From positions 310,001 to 374,000 of the forward strand of contig CATOSB010000001.1 of assembly GCA_951812305.1 (NCBI GenBank): a stretch of 64,000 nucleotides of DNA, given 5' to 3'. The translations under genes were made by a program, and so were the position numbers. The stretch is from an uncultured Paracoccaceae bacterium. Lineage in GTDB: Bacteria > Pseudomonadota > Alphaproteobacteria > Rhodobacterales > Rhodobacteraceae. Below, one piece after another: positions 35,986 to 43,638 of the stretch. Position 1 is the first letter of the stretch; every line of letters begins with the position of its first letter. Below the pieces are notes generated by a model. The model saw only the letters and a program-made list of their open reading frames with translations. It made no database searches and was not told the DNA's origin.

Positions 35986-36751
35986 CGACGATGAGGGCGG
36001 CGCCGCAATCCGCCGGCTGGAGGATGAGCGCGGCGATCTGCAGTCCCTGGATATCCTGACCGATGAGCGACAGATCGCCGGCGGGGCGCAGCGAGACGAG
36101 CGGCGCGTAGTAATGCCGCCCATGGCTGTCAGGGACGATATCGGGCGAGAGCTCGATATAGCGCAGCGCGCCGCGCACCGGTTGCGGGTGGTCGATCGCC
36201 AGGCGCTCGCCTTTGGTCACGGTGTAGCTGGCATAGAGCGTATCGCCGTTTGCGGCACCGCCGTCGGATTGCAGGAGCCGGAGGCGGCCGTGACTCTCCT
36301 CGGCGCGGTAATGGGTGCCGACCGCCAGCTTGGTGCCGGCCTTGTTTTTCGCCTTGTAGACCACCAGATCCTTGACCTTGCGTCCGCGCGCGCCTGGCAG
36401 GCCGTAGCAGGGCCCGGTCTCGATCGCGGCCACGGCGATCTCGTCATCCTTGACCGCCTCCTCCGGGCGCGGCAGGGCGGCGTCCGAGCCGAGAAAGGCG
36501 GCAAGGTTGGCGAGCGACATGTCGTTCAAGGTCATCGTGATGGTGCGGGTGACCGAGCGGACGGCATCGACCAGCGTGCGCGGCGGGCCCGAGGAGGATT
36601 GCACCGTGACGCGCTCCTCCTGAATGGCGAGCGTGGCCTGGCTGACATGGCCGAGATGGCGCTCCGCGCCCAGGGCCCCGCCGGGTTCAAGGGGCGCGAA
36701 ATATAAATCTCCCGCCCCGACGATGATGTTGTCTCGATGATTGCTGATCAT
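35963..36751 (-). CDS. major tail tube protein
   Basis: A 262-residue beta-rich protein (DNIIVGAGDLYFAPLEPGGA, then VTRTITMTLNDMSLANLAAF, GDTLYASYTVTKGERLAIDH). The pattern of an N-terminal GAG-LYF-P segment and tube-like strands fits siphovirus tail tube proteins. It precedes the chaperone pair and tape measure, the standard order. No sheath gene accompanies it, implying a non-contractile tail. Confidence 0.72.
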   Translation of the reverse strand: MISNHRDNIIVGAGDLYFAPLEPGGALGAERHLGHVSQATLAIQEERVTVQSSSGPPRTLVDAVRSVTRTITMTLNDMSLANLAAFLGSDAALPRPEEAVKDDEIAVAAIETGPCYGLPGARGRKVKDLVVYKAKNKAGTKLAVGTHYRAEESHGRLRLLQSDGGAANGDTLYASYTVTKGERLAIDHPQPVRGALRYIELSPDIVPDSHGRHYYAPLVSLRPAGDLSLIGQDIQGLQIAALILQPADCGAALIVDGEPLGT

Positions 36752-37260
36752 AATGTATCCTCTGGTGGCTGGGCATGTATCCAGTATTTGGCCGCCCATT
36801 CGTCCTGCCAGACCACGCGTCCGGCCTCGATCTCCAGCAAACGCCCGGAGACCAGCGCCAGCGGGGCCGGGCGGCCCGGAACACCGGCGCAGGGGTCGGG
36901 GCACCAGCCGAGAAGCCGCCTGCGCACCGGGCCCAGAAGCTCCGCCAGGCGGCCCCGGGATCGGGTCTTCCTGCCGCGCGGATCGTCCGGGGCGGCGATC
37001 AGGATCGTGGTGGCGATGGTCAGCGTGACCTCTTGCAGCGCGCCGGCCCGGCCGGTGCGGTTGGGTCCGGCGGAAAACGCCGCCGGCACCACCGCCAGGA
37101 CGGGTGGTTTGAGCGTGGTCTCGGCCGCCGCATCCAGCAAGCCGATCACGCGGCGAAACGGACGGCCGGGACCGGCGAGCGGTGCCAGATGCTCGGTCAG
37201 CGCATCGCAGATCAGCAGGCCCGGATCGGGTGCGGTGTGGGGTGTCTCCAGCCGGGTCAT
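36748..37260 (-). CDS. tail terminator-like protein (Mu gp37 type)
   Basis: 170 residues: GLLICDALTEHLAPLAGPGR, TTLKPPVLAVVPAAFSAGPN and VTLTIATTILIAAPDDPRGR. The size and place between the morphogenesis protein and the tail tube fit the DUF1834/gp37-like terminator that caps tail growth. It overlaps both neighbours by four bases. Confidence 0.55.
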   Translation of the reverse strand: MTRLETPHTAPDPGLLICDALTEHLAPLAGPGRPFRRVIGLLDAAAETTLKPPVLAVVPAAFSAGPNRTGRAGALQEVTLTIATTILIAAPDDPRGRKTRSRGRLAELLGPVRRRLLGWCPDPCAGVPGRPAPLALVSGRLLEIEAGRVVWQDEWAAKYWIHAQPPEDTL

Positions 37261-37850
37261 GACGTGGCTCCTGCGGCCCGGCTGATCGCACGCGCCGCAA
37301 TCTCCAGCACCGCATCGCGATCAGACGCATCAAGCCCCAGGAAGGGCCGGGCCGGCATGGCGATCTCGCGGGCGCCGATTTCGGCGAATGCCACACGTAC
37401 CGTGCCCGCCTTGCGCGCCCGGGTACTCTTGCGCGAGGCAAAGCGCATCACATAGGCACCCGAGGCGGTCTTCACGCGGCGGAAGGCCAGCGTCTGGCGG
37501 CGGGCCTTCTGTTTGATGGTGCCGCCGAACTGGTGGATCGCGGCATAGATGACATTGGTGCCGACATCGACGCCGGTCGCGTCGACGCGGTGGGTGACCG
37601 ACGATCCCAGACGCCCGGATTTGACAAGTGTCTGCCCGCCGTCCCGACCGGCGCGTTTCGAGGGTGGCCATTTTTTGCCATCCGGGCCGGTCCCGGTCTC
37701 AAAGCGCCGCGCGACCGTCGCCACGAGCATGGCGCCGATCTCGTCAAAGACCGCGCGCGGGTCCTCCGCGACGCGCTCCATCCGCGTGAGCGCCCCCCGG
37801 ACCTCCGCATCGTCCCACTCCAGATCGATCCTGACGCCGGCACCGGCCAT
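37257..37850 (-). CDS. phage virion morphogenesis protein (Mu gpG-like)
   Basis: 197 residues with VRGALTRMERVAEDPRAVFD, RFETGTGPDGKKWPPSKRAG, LVKSGRLGSSVTH and IHQFGGTIKQKARRQ. These are hallmark segments of the Mu gpG / P2 gpS virion morphogenesis family, a tail completion factor. It starts at ATG 37,850. Confidence 0.8.
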   Translation of the reverse strand: MAGAGVRIDLEWDDAEVRGALTRMERVAEDPRAVFDEIGAMLVATVARRFETGTGPDGKKWPPSKRAGRDGGQTLVKSGRLGSSVTHRVDATGVDVGTNVIYAAIHQFGGTIKQKARRQTLAFRRVKTASGAYVMRFASRKSTRARKAGTVRVAFAEIGAREIAMPARPFLGLDASDRDAVLEIAARAISRAAGATS

Positions 37851-37851
37851 G

Positions 37852-38301
37852 TCAGCACTCCCCCGGTGCGCCACGGCCCAGGGCGACGGCGATCACCGCA
37901 GACGGCCCCCGCACAGAGATCAGCGTCTCCTCGCGGCGCGCCACGATGGAACTGGCGGCGTCAAGCAGCGCGCTCTTGCCATCGACCAACCCGCGCAGCG
38001 CCGAGCGCGCCGCGCGGGCGCGGGCGATCACGCCTTCGGGCGGTGCCTCGTCATAGAGCCTGAGCCGCGCCAGATCGCAGGCCGCCGCGGTCAGCGCCGG
38101 CCAGGGGCCGGGGCCTTCCAGCGGCAGATCCCAGGCCCGCGCCAGGGCCGCGTCGATCTCGGCGGAGACATCCGCCAGGACCGCGTCAATGCGGCCCGGA
38201 TCGTCGCGCCCGTCCATGTCCTCGTCAGCCAGATCGCCGATCTCGCAAGACCCGAAGCGCGCCACCAGATCGGCGCGGGTCGCGTAACGGGTCGGCCTCA
38301 T
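37852..38301 (-). CDS. DUF1320 protein (Mu gp36-like)
   Basis: 149 residues beginning MRPTRYATRADLVARFG, followed by RIDAVLADVSAEIDAALARA and a Leu/Ala-rich helical part. This opening is typical of DUF1320 head-tail connector proteins of Mu-like phages. It overlaps the gp35-like gene by four bases. Confidence 0.78.
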   Translation of the reverse strand: MRPTRYATRADLVARFGSCEIGDLADEDMDGRDDPGRIDAVLADVSAEIDAALARAWDLPLEGPGPWPALTAAACDLARLRLYDEAPPEGVIARARAARSALRGLVDGKSALLDAASSIVARREETLISVRGPSAVIAVALGRGAPGEC

Positions 38302-38516
38302 ACCTCATCCTCTGCCTCGGCGGGAACCGCCGCGCCGTCGGCGATCAGGCCGTCGGCGATGCCCGGCACCATGTCCAGAATGGCTCCGGTCTCATGGCGG
38401 ACCCGGTCGATCTGCACCGGCGTGGTCAGCCGGACGCGGACCGTTTTGTCAGTCCCGGCACCCGGAGGATCCTTCGCGGGGGTCGTCGTCTGTTTGGCCG
38501 GTTTCCGCTGCGTCAT
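38298..38516 (-). CDS. small Mu gp35-like protein
   Basis: 72 residues with a disordered basic start and a core VRVRLTTPVQIDRVRHETGA plus IADGLIADGAAVP. Equivalent small genes lie between capsid and gp36-like genes in Mu relatives. Function unknown. Confidence 0.6.
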   Translation of the reverse strand: MTQRKPAKQTTTPAKDPPGAGTDKTVRVRLTTPVQIDRVRHETGAILDMVPGIADGLIADGAAVPAEAEDEV

Positions 38517-38531
38517 CTCTCACCCCACCCG

Positions 38532-39485
38532 TTACGCCACGGCGTCTTTGATAAGATAGCCGGCCGCAGGGGCCAGAATCCGCTCCTCGCAGCTGTCGAC
38601 CACGCGGATGCGGTGCAGCCCGCGTGCGCCGCGCGCACCCTCGAATCGGGAATAGACCTCAAGACCACGATAGCCCGCGGTCACACCCAGTTGCGGTGCG
38701 CCCATGGGATCAGGCGCGGGCGACCGGCGATAGAGCAGCGCCGACTTGCCCCAGATGCGGGCGAGCGTTGGCGGCTGGCCTTGCGCGGCGGTGTTGATCC
38801 GGCTCTGTCCGACGACGATGTCCTCAAGTTCGAAGAGATCGGCAATGGCGCGCCGCGCGGCGATGGCGACATCGCCCGAGGTCGCGTTGACCGCCTTGGC
38901 GATCTTCTTGTGCGATCTGAGCTTCAGCCAGACCGAAGAACCCATGGCAAGATGCGTGGGCGCCACGATCATCGCGTCGATCGCCTTGAGAATATCATCG
39001 ACCGGATCGGAATGGGCGTGGTCAGCCGACCACTGGTCGTTGACCCCCAGCGTCACCTTGTTGGTGTCGGCATATGTGGCGGCGTTCAGGACGAGATCGG
39101 CCACGCGCTTCTCGCGCCCGATGGCCAGAAGGTCGGTCAGTGTCATCACCGAGCGGTCGCGCGGGTCGGAGACGCCGGGGGGTATGTTGCGGATGTCATC
39201 GTCCGGAATGAGGTCCTGCAGACCGTAATCGGTGACCATGCCGGCCATCTCGGTCGCACTCAGGTGTACGGTCGTGGGGTCCGAGCGCCGCCCGATCCGC
39301 GTGTCGGGAAGCGTGTAGCTTTCGGCCAGCGGATAAGCGGTGTAGCGGTAGGTCCGCAAGGGCACCGTGACACGCGGCAGCACCAGATCGGCGATGTAGG
39401 CCGGGTTGCGGTACCCTATCGCAATGCCGGTGCGCGTCTCGTCGACCGGATAGGCCGAGCCGGGATGGGGGATTGGGTCGGGCAT
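38532..39485 (-). CDS. major capsid protein
   Basis: 317 residues with NPAYIADLVLPRVTVPLRTY near the start, PDTRIGRRSDPTTVHLSATE, GREKRVADLVLNAATYADTN and IDAMIVAPTHLAMGSSVWLK. The order and size fit the HK97-fold major capsid of Mu-like siphoviruses, downstream of the protease/scaffold and decoration genes. It forms the head shell. Confidence 0.8.
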   Translation of the reverse strand: MPDPIPHPGSAYPVDETRTGIAIGYRNPAYIADLVLPRVTVPLRTYRYTAYPLAESYTLPDTRIGRRSDPTTVHLSATEMAGMVTDYGLQDLIPDDDIRNIPPGVSDPRDRSVMTLTDLLAIGREKRVADLVLNAATYADTNKVTLGVNDQWSADHAHSDPVDDILKAIDAMIVAPTHLAMGSSVWLKLRSHKKIAKAVNATSGDVAIAARRAIADLFELEDIVVGQSRINTAAQGQPPTLARIWGKSALLYRRSPAPDPMGAPQLGVTAGYRGLEVYSRFEGARGARGLHRIRVVDSCEERILAPAAGYLIKDAVA

Positions 39486-39496
39486 CTGCTGTCTCC

Positions 39497-40237
39497 TCAG
39501 ATCCGTTGCGGTGCGACCAGCACCTGGATGATGGCACCGTCCGCGCCCGCGGTGAGGGCGATGCCGACAACGAAGTCTTTCGCGGTTGTGGTTGCGACCG
39601 CCTTGCCGTCGGCATCGGCCTTTAGGCTGGCACCGCGCGCGACCGCACCGCCCGCCTCGCAGAGGGCGGTCCCGGCGAGGTGGACATCCACCGTCGCGCC
39701 GGACGCTGTGTTGACCTCGGAGGAGATGCCGATCGGGCGCTCGGCGATCGTGGTATCGCTGCTGGCGTCGGCCTGGATCACCGCACCATCGGCGGTGCCG
39801 ATCTGCACGATGCGTCGCGCCGCGATGGGCCCGCCGGCCGTAAACGCGCGCGCCATCATGTAGATGCGCTGCGGTGCGATCAGCACCGGGATGATGTCGC
39901 CGTCCGCCGCGGCGGAGGTCAGGGCAATGCCGACCACAAAATCGTTCCCGGTTTCGGTTGCGACCGCCTTGCCGCTGGCATCGGCCTTGACCGACGCGCC
40001 GCGCGTGACCGCACCGCCCGCCACGCAGAGGGCAATGCCGGCGAGGTGGACATCCACCGTCGCGCCGGACGCTGTGTTGACCTCGGAGGAGATGCCGATC
40101 GGGCGCTCGGCGATCGTGGTATCGCTGTCGGCGTCGGCCTGGATCACAGCGCCGTCGGCGGTACCGATCTGCACGATGCGTCGTGCCTTGATGGTGCCGC
40201 CCGCCAGAAAGGCGCGGGTAAGTGTTGGGTTATGCAT
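39497..40237 (-). CDS. DUF2190-like capsid decoration protein, internally duplicated
   Basis: 246 residues made of two nearly identical halves of about 123 residues. Each has ARRIVQIGTADGAVIQADA, IAERPIGISSEVNTASGATV, DVHLAG and DFVVGIALT. Each half resembles the small DUF2190 decoration proteins encoded beside capsid genes. The duplication is in frame and the DNA of the halves is still very similar, so it is recent. Confidence 0.72.
   Translation of the reverse strand: MHNPTLTRAFLAGGTIKARRIVQIGTADGAVIQADADSDTTIAERPIGISSEVNTASGATVDVHLAGIALCVAGGAVTRGASVKADASGKAVATETGNDFVVGIALTSAAADGDIIPVLIAPQRIYMMARAFTAGGPIAARRIVQIGTADGAVIQADASSDTTIAERPIGISSEVNTASGATVDVHLAGTALCEAGGAVARGASLKADADGKAVATTTAKDFVVGIALTAGADGAIIQVLVAPQRI
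39497..40237. repeat. in-frame gene duplication
   Basis: Two units, about 39,497-39,860 and 39,864-40,237, share long identical stretches such as ACCTCGGAGGAGATGCCGAT. They encode the two halves of the decoration protein. Confidence 0.8.
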
Positions 40238-40772
40238 GCGCCGCCTCCCCTGCGAGAACCTGGCGCACCGCCAGATCCAGCGTCAGCGTGCCGGTGGTGT
40301 CCGCGGCCAGAAGCGCATTGGCGCGGCGCGCCAGCACATTCCGGTCAACCCCGGCGGGATCGGCTGCCTGGGTGTAAATATCCACGCCTGGCGCCTCGCC
40401 CGAGAGTTCGCGCAGCTCCGGCCCGCGCCGGGGCAGACCCTTGAGGAACGCCTCCAGCACATCCGCCGGGCTGGCGCGCGTCGCGGTGCCGTCCTCAGCG
40501 CTCAGCGCGATGGTGTCGCCCTCACCGGTTCCCGCCAGACTTGCGCAAAGCGCCGTCAGTGGTTCCGCCTCGGCGGGCAGCACACGGCCGGCCTGGACAT
40601 GGGCGGCGATCCGGGTGCGCGCCGCGGCCTGCTGTTCGGCGGCCAGGCGGGCCACGCGCTCGCCTGTCAGCGCCGCGGTAAGTTCGGCGACCTGCACCGC
40701 CAGTTCCCCGCCCGCGGCGGGCGGCTCTGCGGCTGGCGCGGTTGCGCCGGGGATGGGAATGTCGTCGGGCAT
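40230..40772 (-). CDS. internal in-frame scaffold protein (Mu gpZ-like)
   Basis: An ATG at 40,772 (MPDDIPIPGATAPAAEPPAA) is preceded by AAAAGGAACCCCCG, a good ribosome site inside the protease gene. It would give a 180-residue helical scaffold containing ELAVQVAELTAALTGERVAR. Mu makes its scaffold from an internal start in gene I in the same manner. Inference from sequence and parallel. Confidence 0.55.
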   Translation of the reverse strand: MPDDIPIPGATAPAAEPPAAGGELAVQVAELTAALTGERVARLAAEQQAAARTRIAAHVQAGRVLPAEAEPLTALCASLAGTGEGDTIALSAEDGTATRASPADVLEAFLKGLPRRGPELRELSGEAPGVDIYTQAADPAGVDRNVLARRANALLAADTTGTLTLDLAVRQVLAGEAAHA

Positions 40773-41576
40773 CGGGGGTTCCTTTTCAGTGACCGCCGGC
40801 GCGCGGCGGGAGGTGAAGTGAGGGGCGGGTGCGCCGCCGGGGTCTGTGCCGGGGTCTGTGCCGGTGGCGAGGGTCGCGCCGAGCCTGCCGACCAGCGCCA
40901 CCATATCCTCGGGCTCTGCCAGCTCGCGCAGCGTATCGAGCGACCATGCCGGCATCACCCGGTCGGCCGTCGTGATCGTCGAGCGCTCGATCACCCATTC
41001 GCGCAGCGAGCGCAGCATGCTCTCGACCGCATACCAGCCCAGACGCTCCTCGGCCCCTCCGAGCGGGGCGGCCAGCGCGGTATCGATCGGCGCGGACAGC
41101 GCGATCGTCATGCCCTTCGGGTGGCGCGAGAAATGTGATGGTGCCAGCCCGTCAACGGCGGGCGATGCCGCGCCCAGAAACGCCAGGTGGTCAAGCACCC
41201 AGCCTGCGTGGTCATTGACTGCACCGATCGAGCGGGGGGCATACCGGCCCGCCTGACAGGCCGCCCGGAAGCCCTCGTCGAGCCGCGTGAGCCGCGCCTG
41301 AAGGCGGTCGCCGACACGGCGCAGCCGATCCACCCAGCCCTGCGCGGGAACATCGTCGCTCGTCGGATGGCCGAGCACGACAGGGGCCGGGTCGGCGCGC
41401 TCGAAATTGGCCACCATCTCGTCGAGATCGGCCTCGTCAAGCGTCACAGGCCCGGTCGAGGCTGTAAAGCTTCCCGTGCGGCAGATGTCGATCCAGCCGT
41501 CAAGGGCGGAGAGCGTAGCGGGTCCGCCCGGCGTAGAGGGCGAAGGGGCGGGATTGTGGAGCATGGGATCGGGCAT
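40230..41576 (-). CDS. prohead protease with scaffold region (Mu gpI/Z-like)
   Basis: About 448 residues. The N-terminal protease-like half has ALDGWIDICRTGSFTASTGP, LDEMVANFERADPAPVVLGH (a His often catalytic in this family) and GAASPAVDGL. The C-terminal half (from about residue 270) is the Ala/Glu-rich scaffold. A start at 41,576 (MPDPMLHNP) is chosen since reading further up would run through the operator and its -10-like box. An internal start at 40,772 may give the scaffold alone. Confidence 0.78.
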   Translation of the reverse strand: MPDPMLHNPAPSPSTPGGPATLSALDGWIDICRTGSFTASTGPVTLDEADLDEMVANFERADPAPVVLGHPTSDDVPAQGWVDRLRRVGDRLQARLTRLDEGFRAACQAGRYAPRSIGAVNDHAGWVLDHLAFLGAASPAVDGLAPSHFSRHPKGMTIALSAPIDTALAAPLGGAEERLGWYAVESMLRSLREWVIERSTITTADRVMPAWSLDTLRELAEPEDMVALVGRLGATLATGTDPGTDPGGAPAPHFTSRRAPAVTEKEPPMPDDIPIPGATAPAAEPPAAGGELAVQVAELTAALTGERVARLAAEQQAAARTRIAAHVQAGRVLPAEAEPLTALCASLAGTGEGDTIALSAEDGTATRASPADVLEAFLKGLPRRGPELRELSGEAPGVDIYTQAADPAGVDRNVLARRANALLAADTTGTLTLDLAVRQVLAGEAAHA

Positions 41577-41586
41577 ATCACCGCCC

Positions 41587-41592
41587 GGTATA
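41587..41592 (-). promoter_or_regulatory. -10-like box TATACC of putative leftward late promoter
   Basis: Read on the minus strand. It begins 31.5 bp from the centre of the palindrome at 41,615-41,632, which puts the palindrome at -43.5. Transcription would begin near 41,580, only a few bases before the protease start codon, so the message may be nearly leaderless. Confidence 0.5.
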
Positions 41593-41614
41593 GCCGATCC
41601 CGGCGCGCGGGTGC

Positions 41615-41632
41615 AGCGGACCATGGTCCGCT
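41615..41632. promoter_or_regulatory. late operator palindrome, site 1 (divergent)
   Basis: Perfect 18-bp palindrome AGCGGACCATGGTCCGCT between the leftward head operon and the rightward lysis operon. -10-like boxes lie at equal distance on both sides (TATACC leftward, TAGGAT at 41,655-41,660 rightward), so one dimer could serve both promoters. No -35 hexamer is seen, as expected for an activator-dependent promoter. Confidence 0.7.
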
Positions 41633-41695
41633 AACAACGACCCGGCGTGCGCGCTAGGATGGGCCTGATCCCACCGCAACCTCTATGGAAGCCCC

Positions 41696-42337
41696 ATGTC
41701 CCGCCGGATCGACGAGATCATCATCCACTGCACCGCCACTCGGGCCGATTGGTGGAAAAGCCGAAACGCCAACCAGAAAGTCGCCGAGGTCCGCCGATGG
41801 CACGTCGAGGATCGCGGCTGGTCCGATATCGGCTACCACTTTCTGATTGATCGGGACGGCGCGGTGAGCGAGGGGCGTCCGCTTGAGCGCGCTGGCGCAC
41901 ACGCCAAGGGACACAATAAGCGCAGCATCGGCATTGCGCTGTTCGGCGGTCATGGCGGCTCGGAGAACGACTTGTTCAGCGATCATTTCACGCCCGAGCA
42001 GGAGAGGGCTCTGCGGGGGCTGATCGAGCGGCTAGGGTCGCGGTTCGGCGACCTCAAGGTCTCCGGCCACAACCAGTATGCCGCGAAGGCCTGTCCCTGT
42101 TTCAGTGTGCCGGAGTGGCGCGCGGGCAAGCCCGTGCGCACGAGCCCCGTGCAATCCACTACGCTGCAGGCCTCAGCGACCCAGATCGCCGCCGCCACAG
42201 GCACCGGTGCAACAGCACTCGCCGCACTCGACGGCACCGCGCAGGCAATTGCCCTGACCCTCGCCGGAACAATCGCCCTCGCCGCCCTCTGGATCATGCG
42301 CGAGCGGCTCAGGAAGTGGGCCGGGGGAGACCGCTGA
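41696..42337 (+). CDS. N-acetylmuramoyl-L-alanine amidase endolysin with membrane tail
   Basis: 213 residues. The amidase_2 domain has the zinc ligand in EIIIHCTATRADW, GYHFLIDRDGAVSEGRPLER, AGAHAKGHNKRSIGIALFGG and SGHNQYAAKACPCF. A C-terminal hydrophobic region follows (about residues 160-200; AIALTLAGTIALAALWIM). It cleaves the amide bond between muramic acid and the stem peptide at lysis. The membrane tail may anchor it before release. First gene after the late operator. Confidence 0.85.
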   Translation: MSRRIDEIIIHCTATRADWWKSRNANQKVAEVRRWHVEDRGWSDIGYHFLIDRDGAVSEGRPLERAGAHAKGHNKRSIGIALFGGHGGSENDLFSDHFTPEQERALRGLIERLGSRFGDLKVSGHNQYAAKACPCFSVPEWRAGKPVRTSPVQSTTLQASATQIAAATGTGATALAALDGTAQAIALTLAGTIALAALWIMRERLRKWAGGDR

Positions 42338-42338
42338 T

Positions 42339-42635
42339 ATGCGAACTGCCGTCGTCGCACTCGCCCTGACCGCAACACTGCAGGCTACCTCCGCCACCGC
42401 CAACGGGTCCGCCTGCTTTGATACCGATACCCTCAGAGCCCGGCTGGAGGCGCGCTATGGCGAGACCTCCCAGAGCCTTGGCCTGACCGCGAAAGGGGCG
42501 CTTATGGTGCTCGTGGCCAACCCGGAGACCGGCACATGGACCGCGATCATCATCCGCCCCGACGGGGTGGCCTGCGTCGCCGCCAGCGGAACGAACTGGC
42601 AGGCCGCCGCGACAAAGATCGGCGAACCTACCTGA
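42339..42635 (+). CDS. small exported phage protein
   Basis: 98 residues with a signal peptide (VVALALTATLQATSATANG), then LRARLEARYGETSQSLGLTA and GTWTAIIIRPDGVACVAASG with two Cys. It lies in the lysis cassette. Similar small periplasmic proteins are common in alphaproteobacterial phages; the function is unknown. Confidence 0.55.
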   Translation: MRTAVVALALTATLQATSATANGSACFDTDTLRARLEARYGETSQSLGLTAKGALMVLVANPETGTWTAIIIRPDGVACVAASGTNWQAAATKIGEPT

Positions 42636-42662
42636 TACACCAGTCCCTGAAAGGACCTCAAA

Positions 42663-42926
42663 ATGCACGTCACGACCCACTCCGCCCTGAACAATGGAAC
42701 GCAAACAGCGGTCTCGGAGAGCGCCCGCGATCTCGTGCGCCAGGGGTTCAATCCATCCGAAAGCGTCCAGGTGGACCGGATCAAGATGCTCGCCGCAGCG
42801 CTGATCAGCGAATGCGAAGCGACCCGGCAGGACAATCCCGCCGCCGCGCGCCACGCCTCGCTGGCGATCACCGCCGTCGAGGAAGCCGCCATGTGGGCCG
42901 TCAAGGCCGCCACCACAGGCACCTGA
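42663..42926 (+). CDS. Acb2/Tad1-hairpin-like protein, putative anti-CBASS
   Basis: 87 residues. The C-terminal 55 residues (VDRIKMLAAALISECEATRQ, then ARHASLAITAVEEAAMWAVK AAT) match the helical hairpin pattern of Acb2 proteins, ending in the hallmark E-x-MWAVKA. Acb2 soaks up cyclic nucleotide signals of CBASS and Thoeris-type immunity and was found in Mu-like Pseudomonas phages. A good AAAGGA ribosome site precedes the ATG. It sits between the lysin and spanin genes. Not verified by search; the family match is from memory. Confidence 0.6.
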   Translation: MHVTTHSALNNGTQTAVSESARDLVRQGFNPSESVQVDRIKMLAAALISECEATRQDNPAAARHASLAITAVEEAAMWAVKAATTGT

Positions 42927-43159
42927 TGTTCGCCGTCCTCGCCCGCCTGATCCCCTCCAAAGCCGCGCTCTATGCGGGCCTCGCCGCCCTTGGTGCCGTG
43001 GTCATGGCCATGATCCGCAGGGACGCCCGCCGGGACGAGAGACGCGACGCACAACTGAAGGACCACGAACATGCGGAAGACATCGAAGATGACGTTGCTC
43101 GCAGCCGCGCTGATCCTGAGCGGCTGCGCAAATACGAGGGCGCCGGGTGGCGCGACTGA
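42926..43159 (+). CDS. i-spanin (Rz-like)
   Basis: 77 residues starting in a TGATG overlap: an N-terminal membrane segment (AALYAGLAALGAVVMAMI) followed by a charged periplasmic helix (RRDARRDERRDAQLKDHEHA). The 3' part contains the start of a lipoprotein gene in another frame, the classic Rz/Rz1 layout. It joins inner and outer membranes at lysis. Confidence 0.7.
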   Translation: MFAVLARLIPSKAALYAGLAALGAVVMAMIRRDARRDERRDAQLKDHEHAEDIEDDVARSRADPERLRKYEGAGWRD

Positions 43160-43298
43160 GGCCACCCTCTGCCGCGTCTGGGGGACAAGCCTGCCGACGC
43201 GGTCCCGGAGCGATACCAGTGAGACGCAGCGCGAGATCGCCGAAGCCTATGCCGACTTCGCCGCCGCCTGTCCCGGGCATGGGCATCTGGTGCCGTGA
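43071..43298 (+). CDS. o-spanin lipoprotein (Rz1-like), nested
   Basis: 75 residues beginning inside the Rz-like gene in a different frame. The lipobox is LILSGC (MTLLAAALILSGCANTR), so the protein is an outer-membrane lipoprotein. With the i-spanin it would form the spanin complex. Confidence 0.72.
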   Translation: MRKTSKMTLLAAALILSGCANTRAPGGATEATLCRVWGTSLPTRSRSDTSETQREIAEAYADFAAACPGHGHLVP

Positions 43299-43312
43299 TC
43301 GCGGAGGCGCGC

Positions 43313-43330
43313 AGCGGACCATGGTCCGCT
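43313..43330. promoter_or_regulatory. late operator palindrome, site 2
   Basis: AGCGGACCATGGTCCGCT, identical to site 1. A weak -10-like TGGGAT begins at 43,353, exactly 31.5 bp from the centre. The next gene starts at 43,386. It lies 14 bases after the Rz1 stop. Confidence 0.55.
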
Positions 43331-43385
43331 ACAAACCAGGGTCCGAATGTGGTGGGATCGCTGCCACCCACAACCCCGACACCCC

Positions 43386-43523
43386 ATGGAGACCGACATG
43401 TGCAAAAAACGCCAACACGCCAAGGGAAAGATCGACACTCTGATCCAGGCCATCGACAGGCTCTCGGAGCGGCTGGAAGTCCTGGTCGCCACGCCGGATG
43501 ATCGACGCAAAATCGTGAATTAG
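43386..43523 (+). CDS. small phage protein (45 residues)
   Basis: A short frame downstream of operator site 2, with METDMCKKRQHAKGKIDTLI followed by QAIDRLSERLEVLVATPDD. It is predicted to be a single amphipathic helix with a leucine-type heptad. An ATG 12 bases later could be used. Function unknown. Confidence 0.45.
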   Translation: METDMCKKRQHAKGKIDTLIQAIDRLSERLEVLVATPDDRRKIVN

Positions 43524-43574
43524 GAAGACGGCTCAACAGAACCTGAAAAGGCGTAGGCGACCGCCACCGATCAT

Positions 43575-43604
43575 TTGCATAACGAGGGCGGCGTCAAGTA
43601 TACT
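43575..43604 (+). promoter_or_regulatory. sigma-70-like promoter of moron gene
   Basis: TTGCAT (43,575-43,580) and TATACT (43,599-43,604) with an 18-bp spacer. It precedes the DUF6765 gene by 35 bases and is independent of the palindromic operators, so this gene may be expressed in the lysogen. Confidence 0.5.
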
Positions 43605-43638
43605 CCAGGAGCGTGCTCGATAATCAGGGGAATGCAAA

